Below, in pieces: positions 54,168 to 63,956 of a stretch of DNA of 64,000 bases (its first letter is position 1; each line of letters starts with the position of its first letter). The notes under the pieces were generated by a model. The model saw only the letters and a program-made list of their open reading frames with translations. It was not told the origin of the DNA and searched no databases. Where the stretch lies: the NCBI RefSeq assembly GCF_000756615.1, contig NZ_CP009288.1, positions 868,001-932,000 of the forward strand, given 5' to 3'. The position numbers were made by a program, and so were the translations under genes. This stretch comes from Paenibacillus durus (GTDB lineage Bacteria > Bacillota > Bacilli > Paenibacillales > Paenibacillaceae).

Positions 54168-57100
54168 ATGAGAACGGAGAGTGCGGAGCCATTGAAAAGA
54201 GGAGTGCTTAAAAAGCTGGCGTTACATGCTTCAATTGCCGGCTTGCTGTCGGGTCTGCTGACACCATACGGCGCAAGTAAGGCACGTGCGAATGAAATTG
54301 GGGATACGTTGGATTACATGAAAATTCCCAAGCTGTTGATCACGGAGCTTACGCCGGACAGTTCGAACGTGTCGGGGAAATCGGTAGACGCCTATGAGTT
54401 TATCGAGGTGTATAACAATTCAAGCCAAGCGGTTTCGTTAAAAGATTACAGTCTGCAATACCACTATCTGAATGCGAGCAATTCGGATGTGGATGCGGTC
54501 TGGCCGTTGGCTTCTTCGGCTGATAATCCGGTAATCGGAGCCCAGCAATCGGTAGTGTTATGGGTGATGAACAACGATAATACTGGGCTTACCGCCGCCG
54601 ACTTTAACGGCAATTACGGCACCTCGCTGACCGAAGGCATGAACCTATTCCGTGTATCGGGTGGAGGAGGCATGAGCAACAGCGCCCCGCGAGATTTAAT
54701 TCTTAAGGATGGCAGCGGGAATATTGTCGTCTCGGCTTCCTACCAAAACGATGACCAGACCCAGAAAGACAAAGGCATCTTTTATTCCTATCCGACGGGC
54801 GGAAGTACGGCCATGCTGATGGTGACGACAGGCGATTATGCGGCCGGTGCGCACGGGGCGACGCCGGGAACGGTTGAAAGCCAATTTATGCCGGAACAAC
54901 CATCCGGCGAATCCGGCATAACGCTGGCCATTCAACATGTCCCTGTTATGGAAGCTGTCTATGACAGCAATCTGGAGCTTACCGCCGACGTTACGGCGAA
55001 TGTATATGGCGACCCGACGAATGTAACCGCAGCCGTGTACTACAAGCTGGACTCCGAAGCTGTGTTTACCCGGCTGCCGATGAGCATTAACGCGGATAGG
55101 TCGGCGAACGATAATGTTGCTTTTGAGGCTGCGATTCCAAAGGAAAGGCTGACAGAGGACAAGCTGCAGTATTACATAGAGGCTAATGACGGATGGAGCA
55201 CGAAGGATACCGATGTCTACACGGTCCAGGTGAACCTACCCGATTTTGATCCGTCCAAGGTACCGCCGCTGCTGGTAACCGAGCTTGCTCCAAATACAAC
55301 CAATGTGAACAGAGCGGACGGGTACGAATTTATCGAAATTTACAACAATACGGACAAGACCATCAATCTGAAGGATTACAAAATCTATTACCGGTACACG
55401 GACTCGGGACCGGATGCGGATCTCGTCTGGCCGACCGACCGGGAGGACATGATGATCGGCCCTGGCAAGACGCTTGTCTTTTGGGTCATTAACAACGGCA
55501 ATGGCAGCAAGACGGTTGCCGACTTCAACGCGAATTTCCATACTAATCTGACCCAAAATCAGGATATCTATAAAATCTATTCGGACGGTATGGCCAATGG
55601 CTCCAAGCGCGGTGTAGCGATCGGCACCAACACGCATGCGGACATTTCCGCCGCTTATTACGACGGGTCTTTGACCAATGAAACGGCCGATAACAAAGGT
55701 ATTCAGTATAAGTATCCGGCCAACGGCAGCAATACCATGATTAAGCTGAGTTCCGGTACGGAGAACGCGTCCCCGGGCAGCGTTAGTTCGGGTCAAGTGC
55801 CTGAAGTGCCGGTAACGGTACCGGATGACACCGAGCCGCCGACGATTGCGGATATGACGGGCAAGAGCAGTATCGACCAGTCACAGAACCTTGCGATCGT
55901 GGGCGACGCCGGGGACAATCAAAGCGTCAAATCGGTGAAGCTGTATTATAAGACCGGCGAGCAAAATGATTATTCCAGCCGCTACCTGTATGTGGATTAC
56001 AATGACACAATGTATCATTTTACTCTCTATTCACCGGATTTGATCGGCAAGTCCTCCGTGCAATACTACTACGTGGTATCGGACGGAACGCATGAGGTCA
56101 CTTCGAATGTTTACACAGTCCATATAACCGGCGGGCCGGACCGGGGCGCGCTTCGGCTTAATATCAAGGACGGCGATTTGATTCGCGGCACCAAGACGGT
56201 CAAAGGAACGGCGGAGCAGGCCGGGCCGGACACCCTGCAGCTTGACATCGACGGCAAGCCGCTGACAAGCGGAACGTATCACGCAGTCGAGCAGGACGCG
56301 TTCTTCGCTTTTGACGCCAATTCGGTCAACTATTATTTCAAGAACGGCGTAACGATCGGCGATGAAATTTTATATACGTTTATGGACCCGATCAATACGT
56401 ATACGACACTCTCCGTGCCGATTGCCGCCACCCGGCTGAAGGCAGGTGACAATGTGATCTCGGTCCGCGCGGGAACGAAATCCTCGCCGTTCGACGATCG
56501 TCCGGAAGAGAATAAAGACGATTTCACGGTGAAGAATATCCGGCTTGTTTTTGCGGAAGGCACCGTTGTCTATGATCCGGCCTACGCGAACCCAGCTAAA
56601 GAGATCAAAATGGGTGACAGCGCGGGCAGATTCCCGGCGGTGGATTTTCATTTCAATCTACCGGACGGGCAGTTGAAATCCAAGGCCTATGACCTAGATA
56701 CGACCAAGCTGCCGGATGGCCCGCATCAAGTCACCGTTCAGAGCGCGGAATATGGACACAAGACGGTTGATTTTACGGTAGATAATATAGCTCCAGCCAT
56801 TGTTCCGACCGTCGAGGACGGCAAAACGTATCGCGGCGAATTTACGCTAAATGCCGAAATTACGGATGCCCTCGCGGGCATCGAATCCACGGAAGCGGCT
56901 CTGGACGGGGAAAAGATCGAGATGCCTTATGCAACCTCTTCATCCAAGCTGAAACCGGGTAATCACACCTTGACCATCAAGGCGGCCGACAAGATCGGCA
57001 ATGCCGCGGACAAGATCATTACCTTCAATGTGCCGAATGAAAATCCGCTGAAGCCGGAGCTTGTATCTCCTGTGAGTGAGCAGTCCGGCGCCGCAGGCGA

Positions 57101-59417
57101 CCTGACGGTGAAGGTGCAGGACCCGACGAACGATTCGATGAAGGTGAGCTTCTATAAAGGCTACCTCTTCGATGGCGCGCATCGCGCGGGATTCACCGCT
57201 TACAAGAACGCATCGGAAGTGGAGCCTCCGGGGCAGCTGAAGCCGGAAGGCGAGCAGGCCTTTACGCAGGAAGAGTACAGCCTGATCGGCACCGCCGACG
57301 GGCAATATCTGAACAATGATTCGGACGAGAAATTTCCGTATCACCGGTTTGAAGTAAAGCTTGATCCTTCCATCAAAGCCACAGATTCGGTTGAGATCGA
57401 CTGGCAGGGGAAATCGCTGGAGGGACGTCAGGTCAGCATGTATGCCTGGAGCCCAGTATCGAGTACGTGGGAAAAGCTGGACGGCAGGGTTGCGGGCAGC
57501 GAAGATTTTGCCTTAACCGCTGAGGTGCAGGCTGGCGACTATGCCGTGGACGGGACCATTCATGTCATTGTTCAGGACCAGATTCCGGTTAGCCAGGACC
57601 CTTACGATTTCAGCTTTGTCTGGATGTCGGATACGCAGTATTACTCTGAGAGTTATCCCGATATTTATAGAGGCAATGTGAAGTGGATTGTGGACCATAA
57701 GGATGATATGAACATCAAATATGTCATTCATACCGGAGACGTTGTTGACGAGGCCGATAAGGAATATCAATGGCAGGAAGCCGACAAGGACATGAAGGTG
57801 CTGGAGGATGCCCAAATTCCTTATGGCGTGCTCGCAGGCAACCATGACGTGTCACATCAGAGTTCCGACTACACCAAATTCTATCAATATTTTGGTGAGC
57901 AGCGTTTCAAGAGCCAGCCAACTTTTGGAGGTTCCTATCTCAATAACAGAGGCCACTACGATCTGATTTCAGCAGGCGGGAATGATTTTGTCGTTGTCTA
58001 TATGGGGTGGGATATTCGCGACGAGGACATTGAGTGGGTGAACGATGTGGTGAAAATGTACCCGGATCGTAAGGCGATCCTCAATTTCCACGAGTATTTG
58101 CTTGTATCCGGGAACCGCGCTCCGATTGCGGACAAAATTTATGAACGTGTCGTTGTGCCTAACCCGAATGTCATTGCCGTATTGAGCGGGCATTATCACG
58201 ACGCCGAAGAACTAGTCGATCAAATTGATGACAACGGGGACGGCGTGGCGGACCGCAAGGTGTACCAAATGCTGGCCGACTATCAAGGAGCCGAAATGGG
58301 CGGCCTCGGCTACATTCGTCTCCTGCAGTTCGATCTCAAGAATAACAAGATTCATGTGAAGACCTACTCGCCTTATTTGGACGATTATAATTTCTATGAA
58401 CCCGGTGAACATCCGGGCAAGGATGAATTCGATCTGGATGCCGACCTTCAGCCGATGAAGAAACGGGTAGCCACCGACTATTTTGGAGTGAAGGTGTATA
58501 CTGGAGACAAGATTGGCGAACAGAGTGATATCGCCAGCGGAAGCAACGCCACCATTCATTGGAGCGGTTTGCAAAAGGGAATGTACTACCAATGGTATGC
58601 AGTGGCCCAAGACGCATACAGCGGTTCGGCCCGCTCCGACATTTGGGGCTTCACGGCAGGCGATACCTCAAATTCGGGGCAGTCGCCAACGCCAACACCG
58701 ACACCGAGCGCATCACCAACGCCGAGCGAAGCGCCGACACAGCTTCCGGTGCAGTCGACGGAGATCCCAAAACCAACAGCGACACCAACACCAACACCGA
58801 CACCGATACCAACGCCTACGTCAACACCGACGCCTATTGTACAGTCTTCAACGGTTCCGGCTGCGGTTCCTTTCAAAGATGTGGACGCTAAATACGATTG
58901 GGCGAAGGAGGCAATTGGAGCGCTTACTGAGAAAGGAATTATTCATGGCACTTCCAGCACCGCATTTGAACCGGGCAAACCCGTGACGAGAGCCGATTTC
59001 ATGGTGCTGCTGGTTCGGATGCTCGATCTGAAGGCCGATTTCAATTCCAACTTCAGCGATGTCCGCGCCGCCGATTATTATTATGAGGCTTTAGGCATTG
59101 TCAGACAGCTTGGCATCGCCAAAGGCGCGGGTGATGGGAAATTTAATCCTAAAGAGACCATATCGAGACAGGATATGATGGTGTTGATTATGCGCGCATT
59201 GGAAGTAACGGGCAGTCTTAAGATTTCGGGTACGGCAGCCGATCTTAACCGGTTCCGCGATCAATCCAAGATCGCCTCTTACGCGAAGGCTGCGGTGGCC
59301 GCTATGGTCAATGCCGGAATCGTTCAAGGAAGCGGCTCGGGCTTGAATCCGACCGGTACGGCAACGAGAGCGGAAACCGCACAGATTCTCTACCGGGTAT
59401 ACAATAAATTGAAGTAA
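54168..59417 (+). CDS. Large secreted S-layer-anchored phosphoesterase with lamin-tail domains
   Basis: 1749 residues. Signal peptide (LALHASIAGLLSGLLTPYGA, cleavage near residue 42). Two lamin-tail-type domains (about 50-240 and 395-550; both have YEFIE.YNN and DYKL/DYS). Ig-like domains with repeated D.T.P lie between. The calcineurin-type phosphoesterase spans about 1145-1400: WMSDTQYYSE, HTGDVVDEAD, LAGNHDVSH, LNFHEYLL and LSGHYHDAEE, all metal-binding motifs present. A Pro/Thr-rich linker (about 1505-1560) precedes three SLH domains at the C-terminus, which bind cell-wall polymer. Role probably external phosphate or nucleotide scavenging; substrate unknown. Confidence 0.9.
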   Translation: MRTESAEPLKRGVLKKLALHASIAGLLSGLLTPYGASKARANEIGDTLDYMKIPKLLITELTPDSSNVSGKSVDAYEFIEVYNNSSQAVSLKDYSLQYHYLNASNSDVDAVWPLASSADNPVIGAQQSVVLWVMNNDNTGLTAADFNGNYGTSLTEGMNLFRVSGGGGMSNSAPRDLILKDGSGNIVVSASYQNDDQTQKDKGIFYSYPTGGSTAMLMVTTGDYAAGAHGATPGTVESQFMPEQPSGESGITLAIQHVPVMEAVYDSNLELTADVTANVYGDPTNVTAAVYYKLDSEAVFTRLPMSINADRSANDNVAFEAAIPKERLTEDKLQYYIEANDGWSTKDTDVYTVQVNLPDFDPSKVPPLLVTELAPNTTNVNRADGYEFIEIYNNTDKTINLKDYKIYYRYTDSGPDADLVWPTDREDMMIGPGKTLVFWVINNGNGSKTVADFNANFHTNLTQNQDIYKIYSDGMANGSKRGVAIGTNTHADISAAYYDGSLTNETADNKGIQYKYPANGSNTMIKLSSGTENASPGSVSSGQVPEVPVTVPDDTEPPTIADMTGKSSIDQSQNLAIVGDAGDNQSVKSVKLYYKTGEQNDYSSRYLYVDYNDTMYHFTLYSPDLIGKSSVQYYYVVSDGTHEVTSNVYTVHITGGPDRGALRLNIKDGDLIRGTKTVKGTAEQAGPDTLQLDIDGKPLTSGTYHAVEQDAFFAFDANSVNYYFKNGVTIGDEILYTFMDPINTYTTLSVPIAATRLKAGDNVISVRAGTKSSPFDDRPEENKDDFTVKNIRLVFAEGTVVYDPAYANPAKEIKMGDSAGRFPAVDFHFNLPDGQLKSKAYDLDTTKLPDGPHQVTVQSAEYGHKTVDFTVDNIAPAIVPTVEDGKTYRGEFTLNAEITDALAGIESTEAALDGEKIEMPYATSSSKLKPGNHTLTIKAADKIGNAADKIITFNVPNENPLKPELVSPVSEQSGAAGDLTVKVQDPTNDSMKVSFYKGYLFDGAHRAGFTAYKNASEVEPPGQLKPEGEQAFTQEEYSLIGTADGQYLNNDSDEKFPYHRFEVKLDPSIKATDSVEIDWQGKSLEGRQVSMYAWSPVSSTWEKLDGRVAGSEDFALTAEVQAGDYAVDGTIHVIVQDQIPVSQDPYDFSFVWMSDTQYYSESYPDIYRGNVKWIVDHKDDMNIKYVIHTGDVVDEADKEYQWQEADKDMKVLEDAQIPYGVLAGNHDVSHQSSDYTKFYQYFGEQRFKSQPTFGGSYLNNRGHYDLISAGGNDFVVVYMGWDIRDEDIEWVNDVVKMYPDRKAILNFHEYLLVSGNRAPIADKIYERVVVPNPNVIAVLSGHYHDAEELVDQIDDNGDGVADRKVYQMLADYQGAEMGGLGYIRLLQFDLKNNKIHVKTYSPYLDDYNFYEPGEHPGKDEFDLDADLQPMKKRVATDYFGVKVYTGDKIGEQSDIASGSNATIHWSGLQKGMYYQWYAVAQDAYSGSARSDIWGFTAGDTSNSGQSPTPTPTPSASPTPSEAPTQLPVQSTEIPKPTATPTPTPTPIPTPTSTPTPIVQSSTVPAAVPFKDVDAKYDWAKEAIGALTEKGIIHGTSSTAFEPGKPVTRADFMVLLVRMLDLKADFNSNFSDVRAADYYYEALGIVRQLGIAKGAGDGKFNPKETISRQDMMVLIMRALEVTGSLKISGTAADLNRFRDQSKIASYAKAAVAAMVNAGIVQGSGSGLNPTGTATRAETAQILYRVYNKLK

Positions 59418-59587
59418 TGTATGGAAACGAGTCATAGTCAGCAGCCGCTTCCCGACTTGGGGAGCGGTTGTCTCGTTTTCCGGATGTAGAGCCTTCCCGC
59501 ATCAACAGCCTTGGTTTCCAATAGCTGGATTGAATAGTTCACTATCTTTCAGTAATGTATTCTTTATACAGGAGGAGGCGGCCTAAA
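59418..59587 (+). terminator. Probable terminator after the S-layer protein gene
   Basis: A hairpin AGCCGCTTCCC / GGGGAGCGGTT near 59440-59470, then CGTTTTCC. The rest of this gap shows no gene. Confidence 0.5.
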
Positions 59588-60079
59588 TTGCAATCTAACA
59601 CTCCGCAAATGTACTGGAATCAAGTGTTTAACCGGATACAAGACAATGAGAATCAGAATGCCCCATCATGGCTTCAGAGATACGAACCGTACCTCCAAGC
59701 GCTGCCAGGCAAGCGGGTTCTTGAAATTGGCTGCGGAAACTGAAGCGATACGCGGGTTCTTGGGGAGTATGGCTATCAAGTGACCGCCACCGATTTCTCG
59801 GAAACTGCCCTTTCCATAGTCAGGCAAAAGGCGCCGGGGGCGACCCTTGTTTTGCATGACACGCAGCAACCGATTGAGCGTTATTATTACAGCCTGGACT
59901 CCTGCAGAGAACTGTTCACGGATTGGAATGAGAGGAGTCTGTGGGAATCTGCCGATGCTTACTATGGAAAATTGAAAGTCATCATTGAAGGAATGTTCGA
60001 GCGCGTTCCATCAAAGATGAATACTGGACCGTCAGCAACCGATATAAAATGTATGACCCGATTAGAAAGCTACAACTAA
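59588..60079 (+). pseudogene. Methyltransferase pseudogene (TGA and internal deletion)
   Basis: TTG 59588 after GGAGGAGG begins MQSNTPQMYWNQVFNRI. Motif I reads VLEIGCGN, then TGA where a Gly codon (GGA) is expected, then SDTRVLGEYGYQVTATDFSE in the same frame. After LHDTQQPI the sequence jumps to a C-terminal part (YYYSLDS, FTDWNERSLWESADAYYGK), so the catalytic middle is missing. The pattern is that of class I methyltransferases. Both defects make it non-functional. Confidence 0.8.
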
Positions 60080-60091
60080 CAGAGGTGCGGT

Positions 60092-60670
60092 ATGAATAAT
60101 CATCAACCGGAACGCGCTGGGCTGGAGCGGCTGGAGTCGCAGGAACGGTTAAGCGGGATGCCCCCGGAGAAGCTGCTTAGTTTGGCGGGCCTTGGGAACG
60201 ATGAAGATGTGCTGGACATTGGAGCAGGGGGAGGGTATTTTGCATTCTCCGCCGCGGAGCGGACGAAGGGACGCGTGTACGCGGTGGATTCCTCGCCCTT
60301 TATGCTGGATGTGCTGCGCGGCCGCGCCAAGGAAGCGGACAGAACCAACGTCGAAGTGGCCGAAGGCACTGCGGAACATCTTCCGCTGGCAGATAGCGTT
60401 GTCGATTTAGCCATTGCGTCGCTCGTATTGCATATTCTGAGTGCTCCCGAAGAAGGGATAAAGGAAATGCTCCGGGTGCTGAAGCCCGGCGGTAGAGGTC
60501 TGATTGTAGAGTGGCTGCATCCCCGCCCTGATGGGAAGCCCGGTCACCGCATTCCTCTTGAGACGATGAGACATGATCTGGAGGCCGGGGGCGCACATAT
60601 AGTCAGCGTGGATTTTTGGGCCGATACGTATTACTCCATAGTTTTCCGGGCGCCTTTGCCCGCATCTTAA
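60092..60670 (+). CDS. Class I SAM-dependent methyltransferase (UbiE-like)
   Basis: 192 residues. DVLDIGAGGGYFAFSAAE (SAM motif I), VYAVDSSPFMLDVL, AEGTAEHLPLADSVVDLAI and VLKPGGRGLIVEW. ACAGAGGTGC precedes the ATG. It follows a broken methyltransferase gene by 12 nt. Substrate unknown. Confidence 0.85.
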   Translation: MNNHQPERAGLERLESQERLSGMPPEKLLSLAGLGNDEDVLDIGAGGGYFAFSAAERTKGRVYAVDSSPFMLDVLRGRAKEADRTNVEVAEGTAEHLPLADSVVDLAIASLVLHILSAPEEGIKEMLRVLKPGGRGLIVEWLHPRPDGKPGHRIPLETMRHDLEAGGAHIVSVDFWADTYYSIVFRAPLPAS

Positions 60671-60816
60671 AGCAGGATACTTTATTCCTTGAACTTGGAT
60701 TTTTGCAAATGGATGTATAATAGTTCCAAACAACCTACTGTCCAGCAAGGAGCAGGTCGGTCCTCGGGGCCAAATCATATGCATGTGTATAGCAGAAAAC
60801 GGAGTTGATAAAAAAG

Positions 60817-61854
60817 ATGTCTTTTGAACATTTATCGGGTAAAAAAGTGAAATTTGATATTGTAAATAAAAATGGCGCCGTGTTAGTGCCTGCCGACTCC
60901 GTCCTCAATGGGGATACTCTCCGTTTGCTTCAGCAGCATGAGATCAACCCCCTCGATGTTCTCGTTCAAGCTTCTGAGGTTGGAACGCCGGGTGCGGAGG
61001 TTCGAACGCCGGGTACTGCTCCTACGAAGCTGATACAGGGGGCTGCAAACTATTCCAAAGCTCTGTTCGACCGGCTTCAATTCGACCGCAAGGTGCCCCT
61101 GATTGAAATCAAGAACGGGCTGATCCCCATTGTACGCCAAATTTCCAGGCATCCCGATTTGTTGGAGCTGTTAGAGTCCGTCAAAGCCAAGGATGAATAC
61201 ACGCATCAGCATAATATCGGCGTAGGTGTAATATCCACCCTGATCGGGCAGTGGCTGGATCTGGAAGAGTCGGAGCTTGCGCTGCTGTCGCTGGCGGCCA
61301 CCATGCATGACATCGGCAAGGTCCGGATTCCGCAAGAGCTATTGTCAAAGCCGGGAAAGCTGACGAAAGAAGAGCTGGTTGAAATGAAGCGGCACACCAT
61401 CTACGGCTACGAAATACTTAAAGGAACCGTCGGGCTAAGCCCGCGTGTTATGCTTGTCGCCTTGCAGCATCATGAACGGCTGGACGGAAGCGGATATCCC
61501 TTGCATTTGAAAAAAGGGGAAATTGATTTCTGGAGCCAGATTGTCGCGGTTGCGGATGTGTTCCATGCGATTTCGTCCAAGCGGCCGCATCAGGATCCAA
61601 TGCCTTTTTACAAGGTCGTAACCTTGATGCGCCAAGGCTCGTTTGGAGAACTGAATCCGGAAATTGTCTCGCTGCTTCTGGATAAATTAATTCATGGGCT
61701 GCTAGGTAAAAAAGTTGTGCTGACGGACGGGAGTTTGGCCGAAGTGGTTCACATTAACGCGCTCGACGACCTGCATCCCCTGGTTAAGATTGAGGATTCT
61801 TTGCTAGATTTAAGCCGGAACAGAGATATTCATATCCAGCAAATCCTGAGCTAG
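60817..61854 (+). CDS. HD-GYP domain c-di-GMP phosphodiesterase-like protein
   Basis: 345 residues from ATG 60817; a TTG at 60805 is less likely given GGAG spacing. The N-terminal ~110 residues are a small beta domain with a near-tandem repeat (GTPGAEVRTPGT). The HD-GYP domain follows: HDIGK, HTIYGYEIL, HHERLDGSGYP and AVADVFHAISSKRP. All HD and GYP residues are present, so c-di-GMP hydrolysis is likely. Cytoplasmic. Confidence 0.9.
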   Translation: MSFEHLSGKKVKFDIVNKNGAVLVPADSVLNGDTLRLLQQHEINPLDVLVQASEVGTPGAEVRTPGTAPTKLIQGAANYSKALFDRLQFDRKVPLIEIKNGLIPIVRQISRHPDLLELLESVKAKDEYTHQHNIGVGVISTLIGQWLDLEESELALLSLAATMHDIGKVRIPQELLSKPGKLTKEELVEMKRHTIYGYEILKGTVGLSPRVMLVALQHHERLDGSGYPLHLKKGEIDFWSQIVAVADVFHAISSKRPHQDPMPFYKVVTLMRQGSFGELNPEIVSLLLDKLIHGLLGKKVVLTDGSLAEVVHINALDDLHPLVKIEDSLLDLSRNRDIHIQQILS

Positions 61855-61877
61855 GGAATCAAGAGTACTGTATTAAT

Positions 61878-61923
61878 AGAAACGGCTGCCTTCATGGGAA
61901 GAGGCGCGGCCGTTTCTTTTTTG
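61878..61923 (+). terminator. Terminator after HD-GYP gene
   Basis: Arms AAACGGC / GGCCGTTT with inner GC pairing, then CTTTTTT. Confidence 0.8.
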
Positions 61924-62064
61924 TATAGGGTGGTTATCCGGCGGGGCGTGCAAGAAGAGAGCGTGTTAGAACGAGCGGTTGGTTACCATATGGCTGGCGA
62001 TGGCTTTCCTTCCTGCATCATGGTATAGTGGACACGAAAAAAGCAAACAGAATGGAGAAACTTC

Positions 62065-63567
62065 ATGAATGAACGTAAGCGTCCCGCCAAGGGAAACGCA
62101 TCATATAGCAGACCTCCCGGGGCTAAAGGCTCCGGGTATAAACCGCGCTCAGAGCGGACATCGGCAGCCGCGAGTAGGGAGCATGCAGAAGAGCTCCGCA
62201 CCGGAGACCGTATCGTTGTCACAGTGAAGCGGCTTGGAATTAACGGCGAAGGCATCGGATATTACCGGCGCAAGGCTGTGTTTATTGACGGGGCGCTGCC
62301 GGAAGAAGTCGTAAAAGCCGAGGTAACGCAGCTTCAGCCGAAATTCATCAAGGCCCGGCTGCTGGAGGTGGAGAAACGGTCTCCCGACCGAATCGAACCT
62401 CCCTGTCCGGTGTTCGGGATCTGCGGCGGCTGCCAGATTCAGCATATTTCCTACGAAGGCCAACTGCGGGCCAAGATGGAGCTTGTGCGTGAGGCATTTT
62501 CCCGTTATGCTGGTCTGGAAGACGTGAAGATCAAGCCGATGCTCGGAATGGAGCATCCGTGGGATTACCGCAACAAGGCCCAGCTTCAACTGAAGCGAAA
62601 GGGAAATGAAATTATCGCCGGTCTGTACGAGGCGGGAAGCCACGAGATTGTCGACATCAGCGGCTGTCCGATCCAGCACCCCAAGGTCAACAGCGCGGTG
62701 GAAAAAGTAAAATCCGTGCTGGAAGAGCTGCAGATTCCGCTTCACAAGGAGAACAGCGCCAAAGACGGCGTACGGACGATCGTCGTCCGGTACGGCTTTC
62801 AGTCCGGCCACCTGCAGGTAACGCTTGTCGCGGCTAGTGCGAGGCTGCCCCGCCAGGACGACCTGGTCCGTATGCTTCGATTGACGCTGCCGGAAGTAAC
62901 CGGGATCGCCCTGAATGTCAATCCGAAGAAGACCCCGCTCATCTTCGGAGAGCGGACGTTGACGCTGTGGGGCGAAGACACGATGGAGGAATCGCTGGGC
63001 GATTTGGAATTTTCGCTGTCGCCGCGCGCCTTCTTCCAGCTTAACCCGCAAGCGACGGTCAAGCTGTACGAATCAGTACGAGCCGCCGCGGGCTTGACCG
63101 GCAGGGAGACGGTGGTCGATGCCTACTGCGGCACCGGTACGATCGGGCTGTGGCTTGCGCCTTACGCCAAGGAAGTGCGCGGCATCGAGACGATCCCGGA
63201 AGCGGTGGAGGACGCGAAGCAGAACGCGGCGCGTAACGGCCGCAGCAATGTCAGCTTCCACACCGGAGCCGCAGAAGAGCTGCTGCCCCGCTGGGCCAAG
63301 GCCGGCCTGACCCCGGACGTCATCGTCGCCGACCCGCCCCGGACGGGGCTAGATCCCCGGTTCCTGGAAGCGGTGCTGCGCACCAAGCCGAACCGGTTCG
63401 TCTATGTCTCCTGCAACCCTTCGACCCTGGCGAAGGATTGCAAGGTGCTGCTGGACGGCGGCTATGCCATCGAGTGGGTCCAGCCCGTCGATATGTTCCC
63501 GCAGACGAGTCACGTGGAGTGCGTGGTAAGGATATATCGGGAGGATGTAAAAGAATCAGGAAGATAA
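62065..63567 (+). CDS. rlmD: 23S rRNA (uracil-5-)-methyltransferase RlmD/RumA family
   Basis: 500 residues. Basic N-terminal tail, TRAM domain (TGDRIVVTVKRLGINGEGIGYY), iron-sulfur Cys set CPVFGICGGCQIQHISYEGQL, then SAM fold VVDAYCGTGTIGLWLA, DPPRTGLDPRFLE, catalytic YVSCNPSTLAKDC and ending VECVVRIYR. Bacilli usually carry two such enzymes (YefA/YfjO type), so the exact uridine is not certain. GGAG precedes the ATG. Confidence 0.92.
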   Translation: MNERKRPAKGNASYSRPPGAKGSGYKPRSERTSAAASREHAEELRTGDRIVVTVKRLGINGEGIGYYRRKAVFIDGALPEEVVKAEVTQLQPKFIKARLLEVEKRSPDRIEPPCPVFGICGGCQIQHISYEGQLRAKMELVREAFSRYAGLEDVKIKPMLGMEHPWDYRNKAQLQLKRKGNEIIAGLYEAGSHEIVDISGCPIQHPKVNSAVEKVKSVLEELQIPLHKENSAKDGVRTIVVRYGFQSGHLQVTLVAASARLPRQDDLVRMLRLTLPEVTGIALNVNPKKTPLIFGERTLTLWGEDTMEESLGDLEFSLSPRAFFQLNPQATVKLYESVRAAAGLTGRETVVDAYCGTGTIGLWLAPYAKEVRGIETIPEAVEDAKQNAARNGRSNVSFHTGAAEELLPRWAKAGLTPDVIVADPPRTGLDPRFLEAVLRTKPNRFVYVSCNPSTLAKDCKVLLDGGYAIEWVQPVDMFPQTSHVECVVRIYREDVKESGR

Positions 63568-63582
63568 TATACTGACTTACAA

Positions 63583-63606
63583 TACCTCCTTCGGGAGGTT
63601 TTTTTG
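63583..63606 (+). terminator. Terminator after rlmD
   Basis: ACCTCC / GGGAGGT around TTC, then T7. Confidence 0.88.
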
Positions 63607-63710
63607 TGGGGGAGTATGCATTGATGTCTTATATATAAAACAAAATGTTGTGTTTAGTTTACATTATGTTTGTTTTATATTACAATGAATTCAAAGGAGG
63701 ATTCCTAAGT

Positions 63711-63956
63711 ATGCATTATTTTGGAATTGTAAATAACAAGGTTTATTTACTTCGAGCAGAGAAAAGGTGGACACAAACCGAGTTAGCAAAAGAACTAGGC
63801 GTAACGAGACAAACAATCGCTGCGATTGAAAATAACAAATTTATTCCTTCGCTTGAGCTTGCATTTGCAATAGCACATATATTTGAAAAAAACATTAATG
63901 AAGTCTTTTATTTTGAACCTTATGAAGAAGACGAGGAGGATAACAAAGATGAGTAG
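63711..63956 (+). CDS. Small XRE-family regulator
   Basis: 81 residues from ATG 63711 with AAAGGAGG upstream; the longer frame from 63645 is not needed. Helix-turn-helix TQTELAKELGVTRQTIAAIE, then an acidic tail. This type (YP-like) often precedes a membrane-protein gene it controls, as here, where the next gene overlaps its stop. Confidence 0.9.
   Translation: MHYFGIVNNKVYLLRAEKRWTQTELAKELGVTRQTIAAIENNKFIPSLELAFAIAHIFEKNINEVFYFEPYEEDEEDNKDE

Noticed and set aside
58670..58860. Pro/Thr-rich repeat DNA as an independent repeat element
   Set aside because: It is the coding sequence of the linker between the phosphoesterase and SLH domains, in frame and without flanking signals.
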